Positions 33,464 to 46,200 of a stretch of 64,000 bases of DNA are shown here, in pieces. Positions within the stretch are counted from its first letter, which is position 1. The number at the start of each line of letters is the position of its first letter. The notes beneath the pieces were generated by a model. That model saw only the letters and a program-made list of their open reading frames with translations. It was not told the DNA's origin and did no database searches. Location: the NCBI GenBank assembly GCA_902806565.1, contig CADCXA010000039.1:310001-374000 (forward strand), written 5' to 3'. Origin of the DNA: Hypoxylon rubiginosum. Lineage: Eukaryota; Ascomycota; Sordariomycetes; Xylariales; Hypoxylaceae. The position numbers and the translations under genes were made by a program.

Positions 33464-36065
33464 ATGGCCGACGCTCAAGCTAGCAGCAGCAACAACAGCA
33501 GCAGCGGCGCCGGCGCCGGCGCCAATGGCAGCAATGGCAGCAGCATGCGTCCTGTTGAGGACGATGATCATGATCATGAAAATGAAAATGAAAATGACCA
33601 CGACGAATCGCACCAGGGCCCAGCCCGGAAACGGCAGAGAGTCCGACTTTCATGTCTAGAGTGCCGTCGCCGGAAACTTTCATGCTCCAGGGAACTACCT
33701 TGCGACCGCTGCATCAAGTCTGGTACGCCTGACAGGTGTACTTATGAGTCGAGACCTGGTTCGATCGCAGCCTCCGTGGGAGAAAGGACGTCCTTTGCTC
33801 CTGCTGCTCCCCCCGTCACATTTGGCTCTGAAGTTCGTCGTCCGTCTGTGAACCCTTCCCCGGCCCGCCGCGAGGTTGAGTCTTCGGTCCTGAGAGATGC
33901 CGCCCGAGATCATGAGAGAATTCGGCGGCTCGAGCTCGAAGTAGCCCAGCTACGAGGTACCCTGGCAAAGCAGGCCTCTCTTGATGGTAGCACCATAGCA
34001 GCCTCGCCGTCCACTTTGAAAGACTCGGCAAAAGAGGGCCAATCCGCACTTTCGAATCCCTCATTCACTCCCAAGAATTGTGAGGCGCACGAATACCAGA
34101 ATCTGAGGGGACATGACTTCAAGACCAAGTACTATGGACCGCACAATGCCTGGTCGTCCCTCCAGGAACTCACCGGGATATTTCACTTTATGAGGGAGAC
34201 GGCTGAGGAGTGGCTCAAGCCGCTCAATATACAGAGGAAGGACCGCAGGAAGCGAAAGGAAGATCGCGAGAAGAAATTCACCGAACCAGATGTCCTCTTG
34301 GAAGCGCTTCTCCCTCCCAAAGAGGAAACAGACTCCCTCGTCGCGGTATATCTAGATCAGTTCGAACAGATCCATCGCATCATCCACATACCTACCTTCA
34401 AGGCCCAGTACGAGGCGTTCTGGGACCCTTCGAAGACGAAGAACGCCTCGTTTACCGCCCTGCTCTTATGCATGGTTGCGGTGTCTTGTTGCATGGATAT
34501 GCAAGCTTCCAATAAATTTGTAGGCGTCAAGTCTAGTTCGATTCAGATGGCCGAAAATATTGTCAAGGCGTGTGACGAGTGGTACGAGCGCCAGAGTCAG
34601 AAACACCGCAAACTTGTCCACTACCAAATAGCCTGTCTCCTCTACCTTGCCAAGAGGGTGAACATTATCAAGAAAAAGCGGTTTTGGACCACATCTGGCG
34701 CAATGATCCGCGACGGCATGACCGTAGGACTTCATCAGGACCCCGACCATGTGACAGCCAAGATTTCTCCGTACCACGCCGAGATGCGACGGAGATTATG
34801 GGCTACCATGGTAGAGTTCGACGTCCAGGCATCGTTCGACCAGGGGCTCCCGACGCTGATGAGCTCGATTCATAATGATGCAGACGCGCCCAAGAACATT
34901 GACGACGAGAGCTTCGACGATCATTCCCAGGACCTTCCCGTCTCACGCCCGCCGAACGAGTACACGTCTTCGTCATACCAACATCTCAGTCGCAGGAGTC
35001 TCGCGCTTCGGGTCGAGCTAAATAATATACTAACCGGCCCGCCAGTCGATCTCGAATGGGAGCAGGCTCTGCAATACAGCGACATGATTACCCATGAGAT
35101 CGACCAACTGCCATCGTGGGACCTGGAGGTGGAAAAGAACTCGGAATTTACCCAGAAGCCGATACTCGCACACACATTGCTACACATCCAACTGAGGCAA
35201 TATCTTATCCCTCTGTGCCAGCCATATTTGAAACTTAGAAAGTTCAATTCGAAGTACCAGGTGGCGGAACTCATCTATTACACTGCCGCGCGTGACATCG
35301 TGATGATGCATGATCGGCTCTTCCAAAAGGGGATCCGGACGTTGTATTTCCTTCGCGAGGATACGATGAATTCTGTCATCAATCTTTGCAATATAACATT
35401 GCATCAACCTAAAGGTAAGAGTGGCCTTGTTTCGCCTGCCCGTCTAACATGAAGCTAACAAGAGGGGAATTATGCGTAGATTCGACGAATCTAATCATGT
35501 CGAACGCTCAGGAGACTCTCCGACTCATTGAGAGGTGCATCACGATGAAGGAAGACCGCGTATTACGATGTGGCAATAACGATCCTTGGGGCTACTCGTC
35601 CATGTGTGCAGCTTACGGTCTTTTGGAAACCCATATGGGCATCAAGACATCAGAAGCCGCCAAGGCTTCTGCGGCGGAGCGATTTATCAGCTTACATTAC
35701 AAGCTGCTCGCCTTCCAAATCCCGCCTTATCCCAGCCAGTCTCACTCTACCTCGCCGCAGACAGCTCAAGATCCGATCAGCCGAGCCAAGGTAAGTGAAG
35801 CTACCATGCAGTGTCGACGTGGATGAAAATTTGCTAATGACTGCCCAAGTCTATCACCCCGTTCCCTATGGATGCGACATCCACAATGCCGATGGGAAAT
35901 ACGCCGTACCAGCAACGGGACGGCATGCCGCTCTCGATGCCGTGGCTATTGCCTTCAACCGACTCTACCCAACTTCATGTCCCGAACCCTGAATTCAACT
36001 TCGAAATGCTCGGCTCCGATCTTAATGATCTATGGGGAGATTGGGGGCAAGGCGAATTTGCGTGA
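33464..36065 (+). CDS. large Zn2Cys6 transcription factor with fungal MHR
   Basis: 830 residues from exons 33464-35414, 35465-35790 and 35850-36065; introns of 50 and 59 bases start GTAAGA and GTAAGT. I use the ATG at 33464 because the longer frame upstream begins at a TTG. The N-terminus is a Ser/Asn/Gly and His/Glu/Asp low-complexity stretch, then the cluster CLECRRRKLSCSRELPCDRC...C (CX2CX6CX5CX2CX8C), then a leucine-rich dimerisation helix (RIRRLELEVAQLRGTLAKQ). The fungal transcription-factor domain occupies ~270-620: YLDQFEQIHRIIHIPTFKAQ, then LVHYQIACLLYLAKRVN, MIRDGMTVGLHQDP and EMRRRLWATMVEFDVQAS. The C-terminal exon has an acidic aromatic end (FNFEMLGSDLNDLWGDWGQ) resembling an activation domain. 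Nuclear regulator; targets unknown. Confidence 0.88.
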
Positions 36066-37071
36066 GATTTCTTGCCGGGTCACATGCGAAAATAGTAAAT
36101 TTGTATACCTACCTACCTACCTAGGTAGGTATAATAGGGGCTGGAGAAATGCAAGAAAGAAAGAAGCAAGACAGTTTACAGTATAGATATTCCCCTCACT
36201 CTCCTCGTCCTATAGGTAGGAACGGAAAAGAGCTTACGATACCCCAATGCCGGATACGGTTTGTAATCTTTAGCGCAGAGCGTAGCCAGCCTATAGGCGC
36301 CCGTCTCTTGACCATTCAGCTTAGTTTCTAGAAGTCGGTGGTGCAAGAAAAAAAAAAGACATGAATGATATTATGATCCATACCGATCAGGACAAAATTG
36401 ATGGCCAGCTTGCCTCACCAACTGTTGATTTACTGATTTACTGATTTCCCGTCGAATCTTCTCGGCGAGGTGGAGGGCAACTTGAGAAATTAATAGGACC
36501 AGTCGGTGGCTCACTGACATGATGTATTATCAGCATGTTCGGTAGGAAAACTTCGGGGGTAACATACAGTAGGTCAATCCGCCCTACCTAAAACCAGATT
36601 GGGTAGGTGATCCACCAGTTAGGTATTCTAGTATGGCGCTGGGGTGTCTGGGTGTACAATAATCGAATTCATAAATGGTATGGTAGTTTCCTCATGCCCT
36701 ATACCTCTCCTGTACGGCCCAGTAATTAGCTCGAATATGTCGGGCACTCCGCGGATCCTCTGGTCCTCTGGTCCTCTGGTCCTAGAATTCCTCCAAGATC
36801 TCCAAGACCCATGCAGATATAGACGGCTGAATATAATCCTACGCGCTAGAATCCTACCTTACACCCCCTGTCTAGGATTGGAAGCTGGGGAGTCTTTGCG
36901 AGCTGAAGAAACGTAACAACGTTTTCAAGGTCCGCATCAGTAACGGATATAAAGCAGCACGTTTCAGCCTCTCATTTAAAAATAATAATAATAAATATAA
37001 AAAGGAACAGCTAACTTCAAGTCATCTCTGTATCTGTGGTAAAGAGAACCCCCACGTACACGACAGCGACA
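36066..37071. other. intergenic, no supported gene
   Basis: Short frames only. A palindromic (CTAC)n-CTAG-(GTAG)n stretch at 36109-36131 includes ACCTAGGT; an AAT-triplet tract lies near 36980-36997. Confidence 0.5.
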
Positions 37072-37755
37072 ATGGCTTCATATCTCGGTCTCGAAAAGAA
37101 CATTTCCTACTGGACGGTCAGTTAAAATTACTGCCCCGGTACCTGATTGAGGACTCAAAAAGCTCTAATATGTTGGTATAGATTCCGGCGGCACTCGTCT
37201 TAGTATGTCTACGCTCAAGGTCCTAGGGAAACGCCCCAGGTAGAATTCACTAACCCCGATTGCGTAGGCCTTGTTACCCAGGGTGTATTCAGGTCTCACC
37301 GGTCCAGGTACTAAGATCTTCGACCCTAACAACCCGCGCACCTTCGCAGCGAGACTCGACAGCGCCGAGATAGATAAGAAGGTGAGCGCCGATGCCCATA
37401 ATTCTAAATATTGCACCCGCAGTGCTGCCAGCAGGAGTACCCGAGGACAATAATGTCGCTGACAAGAAACCCACCACAGCTGCGTCTTCGGCTCCAGCGA
37501 GCCGAAGCAGTAGTAGCAAATGCCTTTGAAACTCTCGGGCTGTACGCTGCGGCTGTGACTGCTGGCAACGCCGCCGGCGTTCAGGCACGGATCATGAACA
37601 CGTTGACTCTGAGCTATATAGCAAGCCGCGTGCTCTACACGTGGATATACATCTGGGGCCAGGAGAACCGGAAGATCGCACCCTTACGGACCATAGTGTG
37701 GGGGGTTGGTATGTGCTTCAGCATGGCCATGTTCATTGCTGCGTCCCGTTCGTGA
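37072..37755 (+). CDS. MAPEG-family membrane protein
   Basis: 151 residues from exons 37072-37116, 37182-37202, 37268-37381 and 37480-37755. Exon 2 is only 21 bases. I place the last acceptor at 37479 because that intron then has a TCGCTGACAAG branch site and the product reads DKK-LRLRLQRAEAVVANAFETL, the family wording; earlier in-frame acceptors would add up to 19 residues. MAPEG features: the RAEAVVANAFE core with Arg/Glu/Asn, a long second helix (LYAAAVTAGNAAGV), TLSYIASRVLYTWIYI and a last hydrophobic segment. MAPEG proteins are four-helix trimeric membrane enzymes of glutathione/eicosanoid chemistry; fungal members are mostly uncharacterised glutathione-S-transferase-like proteins. Confidence 0.82.
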
Positions 37756-38446
37756 TCGGTCGGTAGTGTTCTTGAGATTGAGTCTTGAGAAGTTAAACCG
37801 TCAGCGACGGCTACGACCGACGATGGCTTTTTGCTTATGCTATGCAATCCATATATGCAATCTAAACCAATCTACTGCGTACCTACCTGATACCTACCTC
37901 CTACATAGGAGGTATGCAATGTCTCACTCGCTTATCTCGATTAAGTAAATTCAGTGCTTGAGCTCATTCAAGTGGCTCGTGCTGGTGGGATTACCAACGT
38001 CAGTTCAAAGAAATGAAAAATGAAAATCCTTCTCTACTAATATGAATATCCATTTAAGATAATTACTCACTGATTTCCATTACCATAACCTAAGGAGGAT
38101 CACCCACACGAAAATTATCACCATCCACAAGTATTGCCTTCAAAATCCAACAGGTGAGAGTGGCGCTCATCAACTCATCAACTCATCAACTCATCAACTC
38201 ATCAACTCATCAACTCATCAACTCATCAACTCATCAACTCATCAACTCATCAACTCATCAATGCTTCTAGTGTCGACTAGAGGACATCACATTTCTCTAA
38301 CTCTCGAAATAGATTGAAATATATCTTAACACCCAGACATAAAAGAACATCTTTCCAAAGCAAAGATCCATAACCACAACGCTTAGCCACCATGGCAGAC
38401 TGTATACAACGCTACCACAATCTCGAGACTCGCAGCTAGGAAGCCA
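37756..38446. other. intergenic with octamer array
   Basis: Convergent space between the MAPEG gene and the chitosanase gene, dominated by the CATCAACT array. Confidence 0.6.
38168..38263. repeat. CATCAACT tandem array, 11-12 copies
   Basis: Eleven perfect head-to-tail copies of the octamer CATCAACT (38168-38255) plus a twelfth copy changed to CATCAATG. An 8-base period cannot keep a reading frame, so it is non-coding; it lies within ~190 bases of the chitosanase stop codon and may be in its 3'UTR. Confidence 0.95.
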
Positions 38447-39327
38447 TCATCCAGCAATCCGTTGGATGAGCTCGTCTCCAAGTTCTGTAATACTTGTCTG
38501 AAACTCATCCTCGTCGGCCGCTCCCCAATTTGCATCGGCTGGGACAGCATCGACACCAGTGAATCCGATATATAGGATATCCTCCTCATCGTAGCCGACC
38601 TCGCCATCCACGCCAGTGCCGAAGCAGAGGGTGGCGAGTGAAATGGATGCCTCTCCGATCCTGGCGTTCGCGCCATCATCGCCGTTCGTATCGCCCCAGA
38701 TGCCGTAGATCTGCGTCCCTGATCAGCTTGGTATTGGTATGTCAAGTCAAATTCGAGCGCTTACCAGTTTGTCTCCGCAGACGACCGCCATCACACTCAA
38801 GGGCTTCATGTTGTAATCGCGAGGATCGAAAGTCACCCATCCTGGCTTGTCTCCGGTGTTGCCGAAGACCACGTAGTCGTGCACAAAGGGGTTCAAGTCC
38901 GTAACCTCGTCTGTGCGCGCCGCCACGTATCGCTTCATAGCCGTCGTGCTCTGGGTCGAGTGGGCATTGTCACAGCGGCCGTCGTCGTTCTTGACAATAG
39001 CACCATCGCAATCGATGTCCATGTTCGCCAATTTTCCGTTTCCACCCTGCAAGTAAATGATGCCGTATTCATCCAAAAAGTCACCGCAGTAGGTAAAGCC
39101 TAAATGTATAAGTTTAGGAAACTGGTGCAGACTCGACCGAAGCCATCTGACGACTCACTGTTGTCGTCGCTGTCCTTCATATCGTAGAAGCCGGACACCA
39201 ACGGCTGATCGCATGACCCTAGCGTCACCACTGCATTGTAGAAGTCCCGCACATTGTCCGGTACATCTCGGGCCCAGCAAGCCCACGCCAGCAGCACAGG
39301 TAAGGTAAGATGCAACAGAGGGGGCAT
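38447..39327 (-). CDS. secreted GH75 endo-chitosanase
   Basis: 255 residues from exons 39327-39159, 39099-38765 and 38710-38447, with introns of 59 and 54 bases (GTGAGT, GTAAGC). The signal peptide is MPPLLHLTLPVLLAWACWA. The GH75 core is intact: FTYCGDFLDEYGIIYLQG, MDIDCDGA...DGRCDN, TGDKPGWVTFDP, and YGIWGDTNGDD followed by RIGEASISLATLCFG. In characterised fungal GH75 enzymes the catalytic pair is the Asp of the WGDTNG motif and the Glu of the IGEAS motif; both are present here. The enzyme hydrolyses beta-1,4-glucosamine bonds of chitosan outside the cell, used in cell-wall turnover or attack on other fungi. Confidence 0.92.
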
Positions 39328-40938
39328 TTTAGATAGCTGAGGCGACTTCGGACTATATGATCAGTACAAGGAAGGAATAGCTAATAAGCTAACTTTTAGT
39401 CAAGGCTACCACATTTTCGCAGCTACGGTGCTGCCAACGCAGTTATATATAGATATATGGATGTCATCTATGATGGCGTCCATCACACTTCTACCAGCTG
39501 GATCGCTTCCACCGGATTAGTCGGTCTGGACGAGGCGGATAATCTAGTGTTGGCACGAAGGCCAGTCATTATAGGGGATACCCAATTCAGCCAGCCTAAG
39601 CTCGGCTAACCTTCATATGTGATTAGGTAGGTCTTTGTTTGGCTTGTCTCAGCTCAGTCAACTTGCAGGCTCCAGGATTTCAAAGTTGCAGCACGAAATC
39701 AGCCTCTTGGATTTACATGGCATTTGCCGCATGTCTACCCCGGGCTGGCCGAAACTAGGTATTTGGTAGCCTGCTTGCAACGGCCGGAAGGATGTGAGAT
39801 TTGGTCACTTTGCTGACTTTTTGTTAGGTGCTGTGGAAGAAACAGGTATTGGCATCATACCCTCATAAGAGAATCCCAGAGGATGTATGCCCTCGTCCAG
39901 GGTGATCCTAGCAACCTTGAACTCCTTAACAGTCCTTTCCAGACCCCCGTGAACGAATGACTCGTATTCTAAACTTCGGGCTTCACTCGGGTTAGATTCC
40001 GAAGTCATTAGTCATTACCCATAGATGACTGAACTCCAAGGCACTGCGAGTCAACATTTCGTGCCACGGTTCTCTGCTCTCTTGGTCTTCTCAACCGAGA
40101 CATGTTGAAAGCTACGGGAAGCGCTGAGCGAAAAATAAAAACTAAATATTGATAGCTTGGCTTAATCGTCACCTCTACTCATGATGCTTGTAGTTAGGAA
40201 TTGCTGACTTTGTATCGTGGCAGTCTCCTAGCAGGTAAACCCATCCGAGGAAGCATGACCTACCGTCACGTTACAGAAGCTAACCTAGCTATCAAGAATA
40301 CGTTGTACGAGAATAGGCCGAGTCGGCTGCTGCGTCACTACTCGGTGCGGGCTTTTGGAAGAGGGTGTTGAGGTGAGATGTTTTGCCCTATATATGCTGT
40401 GCGTTGTAGTACGAAGTTCCAATACCTACCTAGGTAATCAAAGACACATGTAGATCTTTTATGCGCTAGGATGGTCGACAATCCGGATTACATAGGCGTA
40501 TCTGTCTTAGAACGAGCGAGCGCAGATATACGATGTACCCGACAGTAAACATAGCATCCATGTGAGTTGGCACTACTACCCCTGAGAGTACAAAGCTGAT
40601 CACTATTAGCATGACAGCCGACTAAGACAAAAAGGAAATATTTTACCTACCTAGGTATAGATATTCAAACGCGCACATATCTCTACGCTCGGCGGCTAGG
40701 GGGGTTATTGGCCTGCCATTATACTCATGTTGCTCTTGGCCTCACCCTTTTCCCACCACCTCAACCCATCGTTAGTCGGTCGTGAACATGCGATACTGTT
40801 CAGCCTGGCAAAGGGGTAAAAGTAGTTGGATTTACAATATGAATTATGCTGCCTGGTTGCGATTCTATCTAGCTAGACTAATACTAGATAACCATTTCTC
40901 AAAAATTTCCTATTAGCGAAAGCCATACCACCCCTAAT
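39328..40938. other. intergenic; one weak small ORF
   Basis: Upstream of the chitosanase. Holds two ACCTAGGT palindromes (40428-40435, 40649-40656). An ATG-started 67-codon minus-strand frame (40008-39805) is listed separately. Confidence 0.5.
39805..40008 (-). CDS. possible small hypothetical protein
   Basis: 67 residues from an ATG, with a mixed, non-repetitive composition (MTSESNPSEARSLEYESF...; ending in KKSAK) and codon use like nearby genes. It could be a stand-alone small protein or an exon of a gene I cannot assemble (a GTATGA donor lies near its end). No family is recognised. Confidence 0.25.
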   Translation of the reverse strand: MTSESNPSEARSLEYESFVHGGLERTVKEFKVARITLDEGIHPLGFSYEGMMPIPVSSTAPNKKSAK

Positions 40939-41895
40939 TCAAGACATCTTCTGGATCCAAGGCTGTAAGAACTGTAAGACAGTCTTCCGAACACCAGTCT
41001 CGTTGTGAGCTACGCCGTCAACAATGTCGAGCTGGGAGGCGATGCCCGCTTGTTCCCACGACGTGTGAAGTTCCTGTATCGACTCGAGCCTTGTTTCGTT
41101 CATAGGGGGCAATCCCCCGCTGCCGAGTACTTCGCGCTCCCATTCCCAGAACTCCTCGTCGCCATGGAGCTCGACATCCTCACTGCCGACTACGAGCTGG
41201 ATAGGAATACCTCCAATCGACTCGGTACTTATCGTCCTATTAAACACGGTATCCACATCTGCGACTCCCACGGGCCAGTCCTGCGTGTCGTCTAAGAATG
41301 TGGGACGCCCCGGGGCACCCACGCTCACGACAGCTAGTCTCTCCGGGTAGAGGTAGAGGAAGCGCTGTACGAACTGGCCTCCGCCTGAGAACCCCATCAT
41401 GGCTACCTTGTCGGTTTCGATGCCCGGCCAGCGATAGGCGACTTGGTCGAGCACGGATAAAAGCCCCAGGTCGGACCGAAGCGACTCCGAACGGAGCTCT
41501 TTGAACGAATCGATGTCGTTGGGCCCGTCCATGCCGGCGGGGAACAAAGGCGCCAGAATGGCACAAGGGGTCGAGTCGGCAAAGGGGACGAGCTCGTTAT
41601 AGATTGCGACAATACTTCTACCAGTACCATGGAGGTAAACGAGAAGCGGGAGTTTTTTAGCAGTCGAGCTGTTGGGTCCCTCGCCATCGGGGTCCGGGTT
41701 GTATTGCGATTCGGGGACATATAGAGCGTACGAGATGCGTGGGTCGACTTGTAGAGCCATGAGAGGTACGTGTCCGACGAAGTAGACATCGTCGAGGAAT
41801 TTTGCAGGGACATTGGCTGTCGTTAAGGCGCCATCCATCCCGATAGGTCCCCCATCAAGCCCCAGAAGTGACGACAATAGTAACCCGAACCTCAT
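40939..41895 (-). CDS. alpha/beta-hydrolase, depolymerase/esterase-like
   Basis: An intronless gene for 318 residues. The open frame extends 30 codons further upstream but begins at GTG, so I start at the ATG 41895 (MRFGLLLSSLLG). Visible alpha/beta-hydrolase features: LPLLVYLHGTGR (oxyanion strand and HG motif), the nucleophile elbow GFSGGG with Ser170, an acidic residue after PIQLVVGSEDVEL, and a late His in IVDGVAHNETG. The pattern resembles fungal dienelactone-hydrolase or PHB-depolymerase-like esterases of unknown substrate. The short N-terminus is weakly hydrophobic and not a convincing signal peptide. Confidence 0.8.
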   Translation of the reverse strand: MRFGLLLSSLLGLDGGPIGMDGALTTANVPAKFLDDVYFVGHVPLMALQVDPRISYALYVPESQYNPDPDGEGPNSSTAKKLPLLVYLHGTGRSIVAIYNELVPFADSTPCAILAPLFPAGMDGPNDIDSFKELRSESLRSDLGLLSVLDQVAYRWPGIETDKVAMMGFSGGGQFVQRFLYLYPERLAVVSVGAPGRPTFLDDTQDWPVGVADVDTVFNRTISTESIGGIPIQLVVGSEDVELHGDEEFWEWEREVLGSGGLPPMNETRLESIQELHTSWEQAGIASQLDIVDGVAHNETGVRKTVLQFLQPWIQKMS

Positions 41896-43269
41896 CTTGG
41901 GTGCCCTTTTTACTAGCCGTGGTGGATGCGATGGTCTTAGATTGTGAAGATATCCAAAACCGAGATTGATGAATAGCAGCAACACTCTATCTCACATGTG
42001 CCAGGCAGGATATGGGATACTTCATATTGGAGAGCATGAACGACTCATATGTAAGGTATATATAGCAAACCAGGACGGACAGGGCCGCGTAGGGTTTCGT
42101 CCGCAGCAAATAGGGCCGGAGATTGGATTCCAAGAAAGACGCCGATTCCATGAGCCTACCAAGGCATTCTCATATTCTTGCTGAGGCAGTGGTGATAAGC
42201 AGCCGGGCCCGGCTTGCTTCCCCTGACGATGACCGTTGATCTCCCGTGTGTGGCTCATCCGAAACTCGGGAGTACGGCCGCAACTCGCTTTACACTTGTC
42301 GCTTTTCTAAGTTGCCCGTGTCTTCTAGCAGGTTTATGATACAGTCAGTCTGCTTGTGATTTCTGCTTATTTTCTTAGCATCTTAAAAAGGTATTGATCG
42401 GGAAGGTTATATATATACATTACCTTCGGATTGAATGAATACCTACATATCCTTTGAAGCTATTTGCGGACTTGTATCCACCTAAGTTAAGGGTCAGAGG
42501 ACGTGACAAAACCGCCGAGTCAAGAATGGGAAGTCAATAATGAGCAATGGGGAAGCTTTCGAATGACCTCTGCCGAGGAACATGTGCCAACCGGCGTCAT
42601 CACATGCATATAATGATTGTAGTCCCGAGGTTGGCGATATCTTGTCCTGCCGTAGCTGTGCGGTCGTGGCATTTAAAGATATTAGAAAGTTCCAATTAAG
42701 AAGTCTCATATCGACACCGCAGACTATATCTCATTGATCTTTCTGTCTGATTTTTAATGATCCCTCTATAGACGATCTGGCGACTTCCCGAGTGCGAGGT
42801 CAACCTCGTCCACCTCGGTTCGTGTCCTTAGACAATAACTTAGTAGTTATATAGCCCAACCCATGTCGTGTAGTACATTGGCCAGCACGACGGTTTCGCG
42901 TTTAAGGCCGGAAGATGGCACTAATAGTGACGACGACGACGATGAGTAACAGATTCCAGCTCCACTCGTCGGTCAATTACATGATATTAAGCACTAATCG
43001 CGACTGTTTCCCTTAGATCCCGGCCTCCCTAGATCTCATCGACACAAACCCGAGCCCTACCCGTATAGTTACAAATCCCGAGAACTCATCCAAGGCAAAC
43101 TCTAGGGGCGGACCTTGAAATAATCCACATGAGATAGACTCTAAGGATGCCATGGCGCATGCCATTCCCATGCGGTGTTTAATTACCTACTTAGATAGCC
43201 TTTCTTTTTCTAATAGGAAGAAAAGTAATTTTTGTCTTCCACGACTCAGTCCACACACAACGAATAGGT
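41896..43269. other. intergenic, no supported gene
   Basis: Space upstream of the hydrolase and downstream of Rav1; only short frames without recognisable content. Confidence 0.5.
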
Positions 43270-46200
43270 TCAGAATCCAAAACTGTCCAGCAACGAATTC
43301 GCGTCAGGCTCTTCGAAGACGCTCGGTGGCGGCTTCACAGCATGGCCCCCGGTTTTCATGTCCCCCGGAGCGACCGGCGATACCGGCAAGTCCTGCACGA
43401 CTAGAGAACCGCGACGTCGGAGCAACTTTCTAGGGTCGATTTCTCCGCCAAGATCCAGAGTAGTCGACGGAGTGCGACGGAGGAATTCCCAGTTGCGCAC
43501 TGCACCGCGTGGTTAGCCAGCTATTTATATGATGCGGTAGAAACCGGAAGAAGAAGAAGAAGAAGAAGAAGAAGAAAAAATGAACATATTTACCTAGGTC
43601 AAGACCCAAGAGATCGCAACCCATCCGGTCGTAGAGTCTAGCGTTATGTAGAACGAATTCCCATTCTGTTCTTGGCATCACTTTCGATGCTCCACGAAGA
43701 GTCTGTAGAGTCGTCTGTCGAAGTTGTGAGTATAGCACGACAAGTGCCGGATCATCTGTTAGGAATAGCTTTGCTTTCAGGTTGTCTGGGGATGCCGGTG
43801 TCTCCAGCAGTGTATAAACAGGCGTCTTAACCTGTCAGCCAAATCTGTCTCTCTCTCACTCTCCCCTGTGCGGGATGAACAAGGATAAAAACTCACAATC
43901 AGAGCGCGAACTGCCATATCTCTTCGCTTCAACATCCAGAAAGCCCACGACGCAAGCCACCTGTTCCCCTCCTGGGCAGCAATGGCAAGCACTTCATTCT
44001 CAAGCAACCTCCTCAGGGTCGGTCCGTTATCGCCCTCATACACCCTCGTAATAGCTATGGCGAGCTGAAGATCTTTGATTTGGTTAAGGCAAACGTTCAC
44101 TGCGTCTTGCAGGTGGTCTGCGAGAAGGAAGAAGGCAGCGGCGTACTCTGCGCGTCGCGTTAGCAATGTCAAAACAGGCCGATATCTTAAGAGTCGTACC
44201 GAAACGGCGCTTGCTGAGTAGGGCGTATGCATTCTTCAGCGCCGCTGTTCTCCACTTGGCATCAGCAAAATTATTCGCCAGGAGTCGCTGCGTCGCTACT
44301 TGTTCCTTGTTCCAGGTCGCCATGCGCCATAGGCCTTGGAGAACAGTCTTTTTCCTCAAAGCGAGGTAGAAGAGGCTGCAGTCCACGGGATTTTTCATCT
44401 CGCTTTTGGCATACTCGTTGCGCGCCACAATTTCAAATTGTGTTTTCTGCACATTAGTTAGACAGAAGGGAATCGTTACACAAGAGGAAAGGAAAAGAGG
44501 AAAAAAGGGGCGTGGCTTACCACAGCTGTCTCGTCCGTAAGCCACATGAATATACCACTTTCTCTCGCCTTCTCCCATAGGATGGTGCCGTGATACTGGC
44601 GGGATACAAAATCCGTCAAGATGTCCTGACTAGTGGAATGGTAAGCCCAGTTGATTTCTCTCCACGACATGTGAATTTCATTAGTCCTCCCCTTCCTCAG
44701 CGCGTGCTGCCGGAAGAACAGCATGAACCTAGCACCGTTCTCATCCATCGAGCGACGCTGCTTCTCTACAACCCCAGCACACTCGACAATATCGAGGAGC
44801 TGAATCTGTTCATGACCAGATAGCTGAGGTACGGTTATCCGCTGGAGCTTCTCGCAGATAGCCATAGCGATATCTTCCGTAAAGACTTCGTCGTTGTCAT
44901 CCAACGACATTTGAGACACGAGATACGACGGGTCGTTTCCGTTCACAGCCGTAGACGCCTAAAACATTAGCGATGAAGCGTTGGACGAGCCTGCGCTACT
45001 CACCGTTCCGCTCATGTAAAACTCTGCAAGGTCAAGGCCTAGATAATCGTCTATCACGTCCCCCTCGACGTGATACTTTAAGGTATGGTTTAGAGCTAGC
45101 AGTATACGCCGAACCAGGACATGCTTCCCCGATAGGATACATTGGCCGAGAAACTGAGGATGAAATATTGGTAATGGCCCGTTTAGTCTCTGAACGACTG
45201 CAAACAGGTCTCTAGTCCCGTCCTTGCGATGCGGCACGCGCGCGCTCGAGACGAGCCGATCGGTTGTCTCAAAGGCCCTATCATATAGGAAAAGCTGATT
45301 GCCCGCGCCGATGACTAGATTGCCGTCGCTCAACCAGGTCGAGTCCCCGATGGGATGAGGTGTGAAATCCCGGGTGCTGATCTCGCGAATCGGCGCCCAC
45401 GCAGGTCCCTTGTTCAGGTAGTCGAAACGCATCTGCGAGAGGAGAATAATGCGATAGGGGAAACCCACGGCAAGTATCGACTGCGAGTCTGGCGTAGATG
45501 TCCAGTCAAGGTCCTGCACCGTATTATGGTTCTCGAAATCCTGCTTGTACTCCAAACGGGCCCCTCGAATATCCCAAATTGTCAGTTCCGAGCGACTTTT
45601 GTTTACGAGAGCAGCCTTCTTCATCGTGCTGCCGCTAACCAATGCAGGCTCCAACACGCCTGTTTCCATCGAAGACGTCGAAAGCCACTCGACTGTGCTT
45701 CTCTCCCGGCCAACCCGCGCCGTCCAAAACTCAACGCGACCACCATAAGTGTACGAGACTGCAACGTCGCGGGCAAAAACATCCAAGAAGCCGGATATAA
45801 CAGGGGGAGAACCCGCCGGATCGACGGGTAGAACATAGGCGAGGTCGCCGGCATCGTCTAGCTGGAACGTACATAGCTCCCTGAGGCAACTTTCGCGGCC
45901 ATTGGCCCGCGCTTTAGTAGCATTATCATTATTGTTATCCAAAGGCAGGTGAAGTTCCCAGACTATCCCCTGCTGTTCCGAAGTAACGGTGGCGATATGA
46001 GCAACGGAATCGTCCTCGGCCCGCTCGCGAGGAAGCACGAGGACGCAAAGAGGCTTGCCAGGAACATCATATTTGCAGTCGGCAAGCAGCGTGTGGGTTG
46101 GCAACGTGCAATCCCATACCGAGATGCTCTCGTGGTGCAGGAAGACAACAAACCTGCCTCCTCGGATCAAACATATGCGGTGGATATGCCGCTCTTCGGG

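Noticed and set aside
38168..38263. octamer array as a CRISPR
   Set aside because: Contiguous tandem repeat without spacers in a eukaryotic genome.
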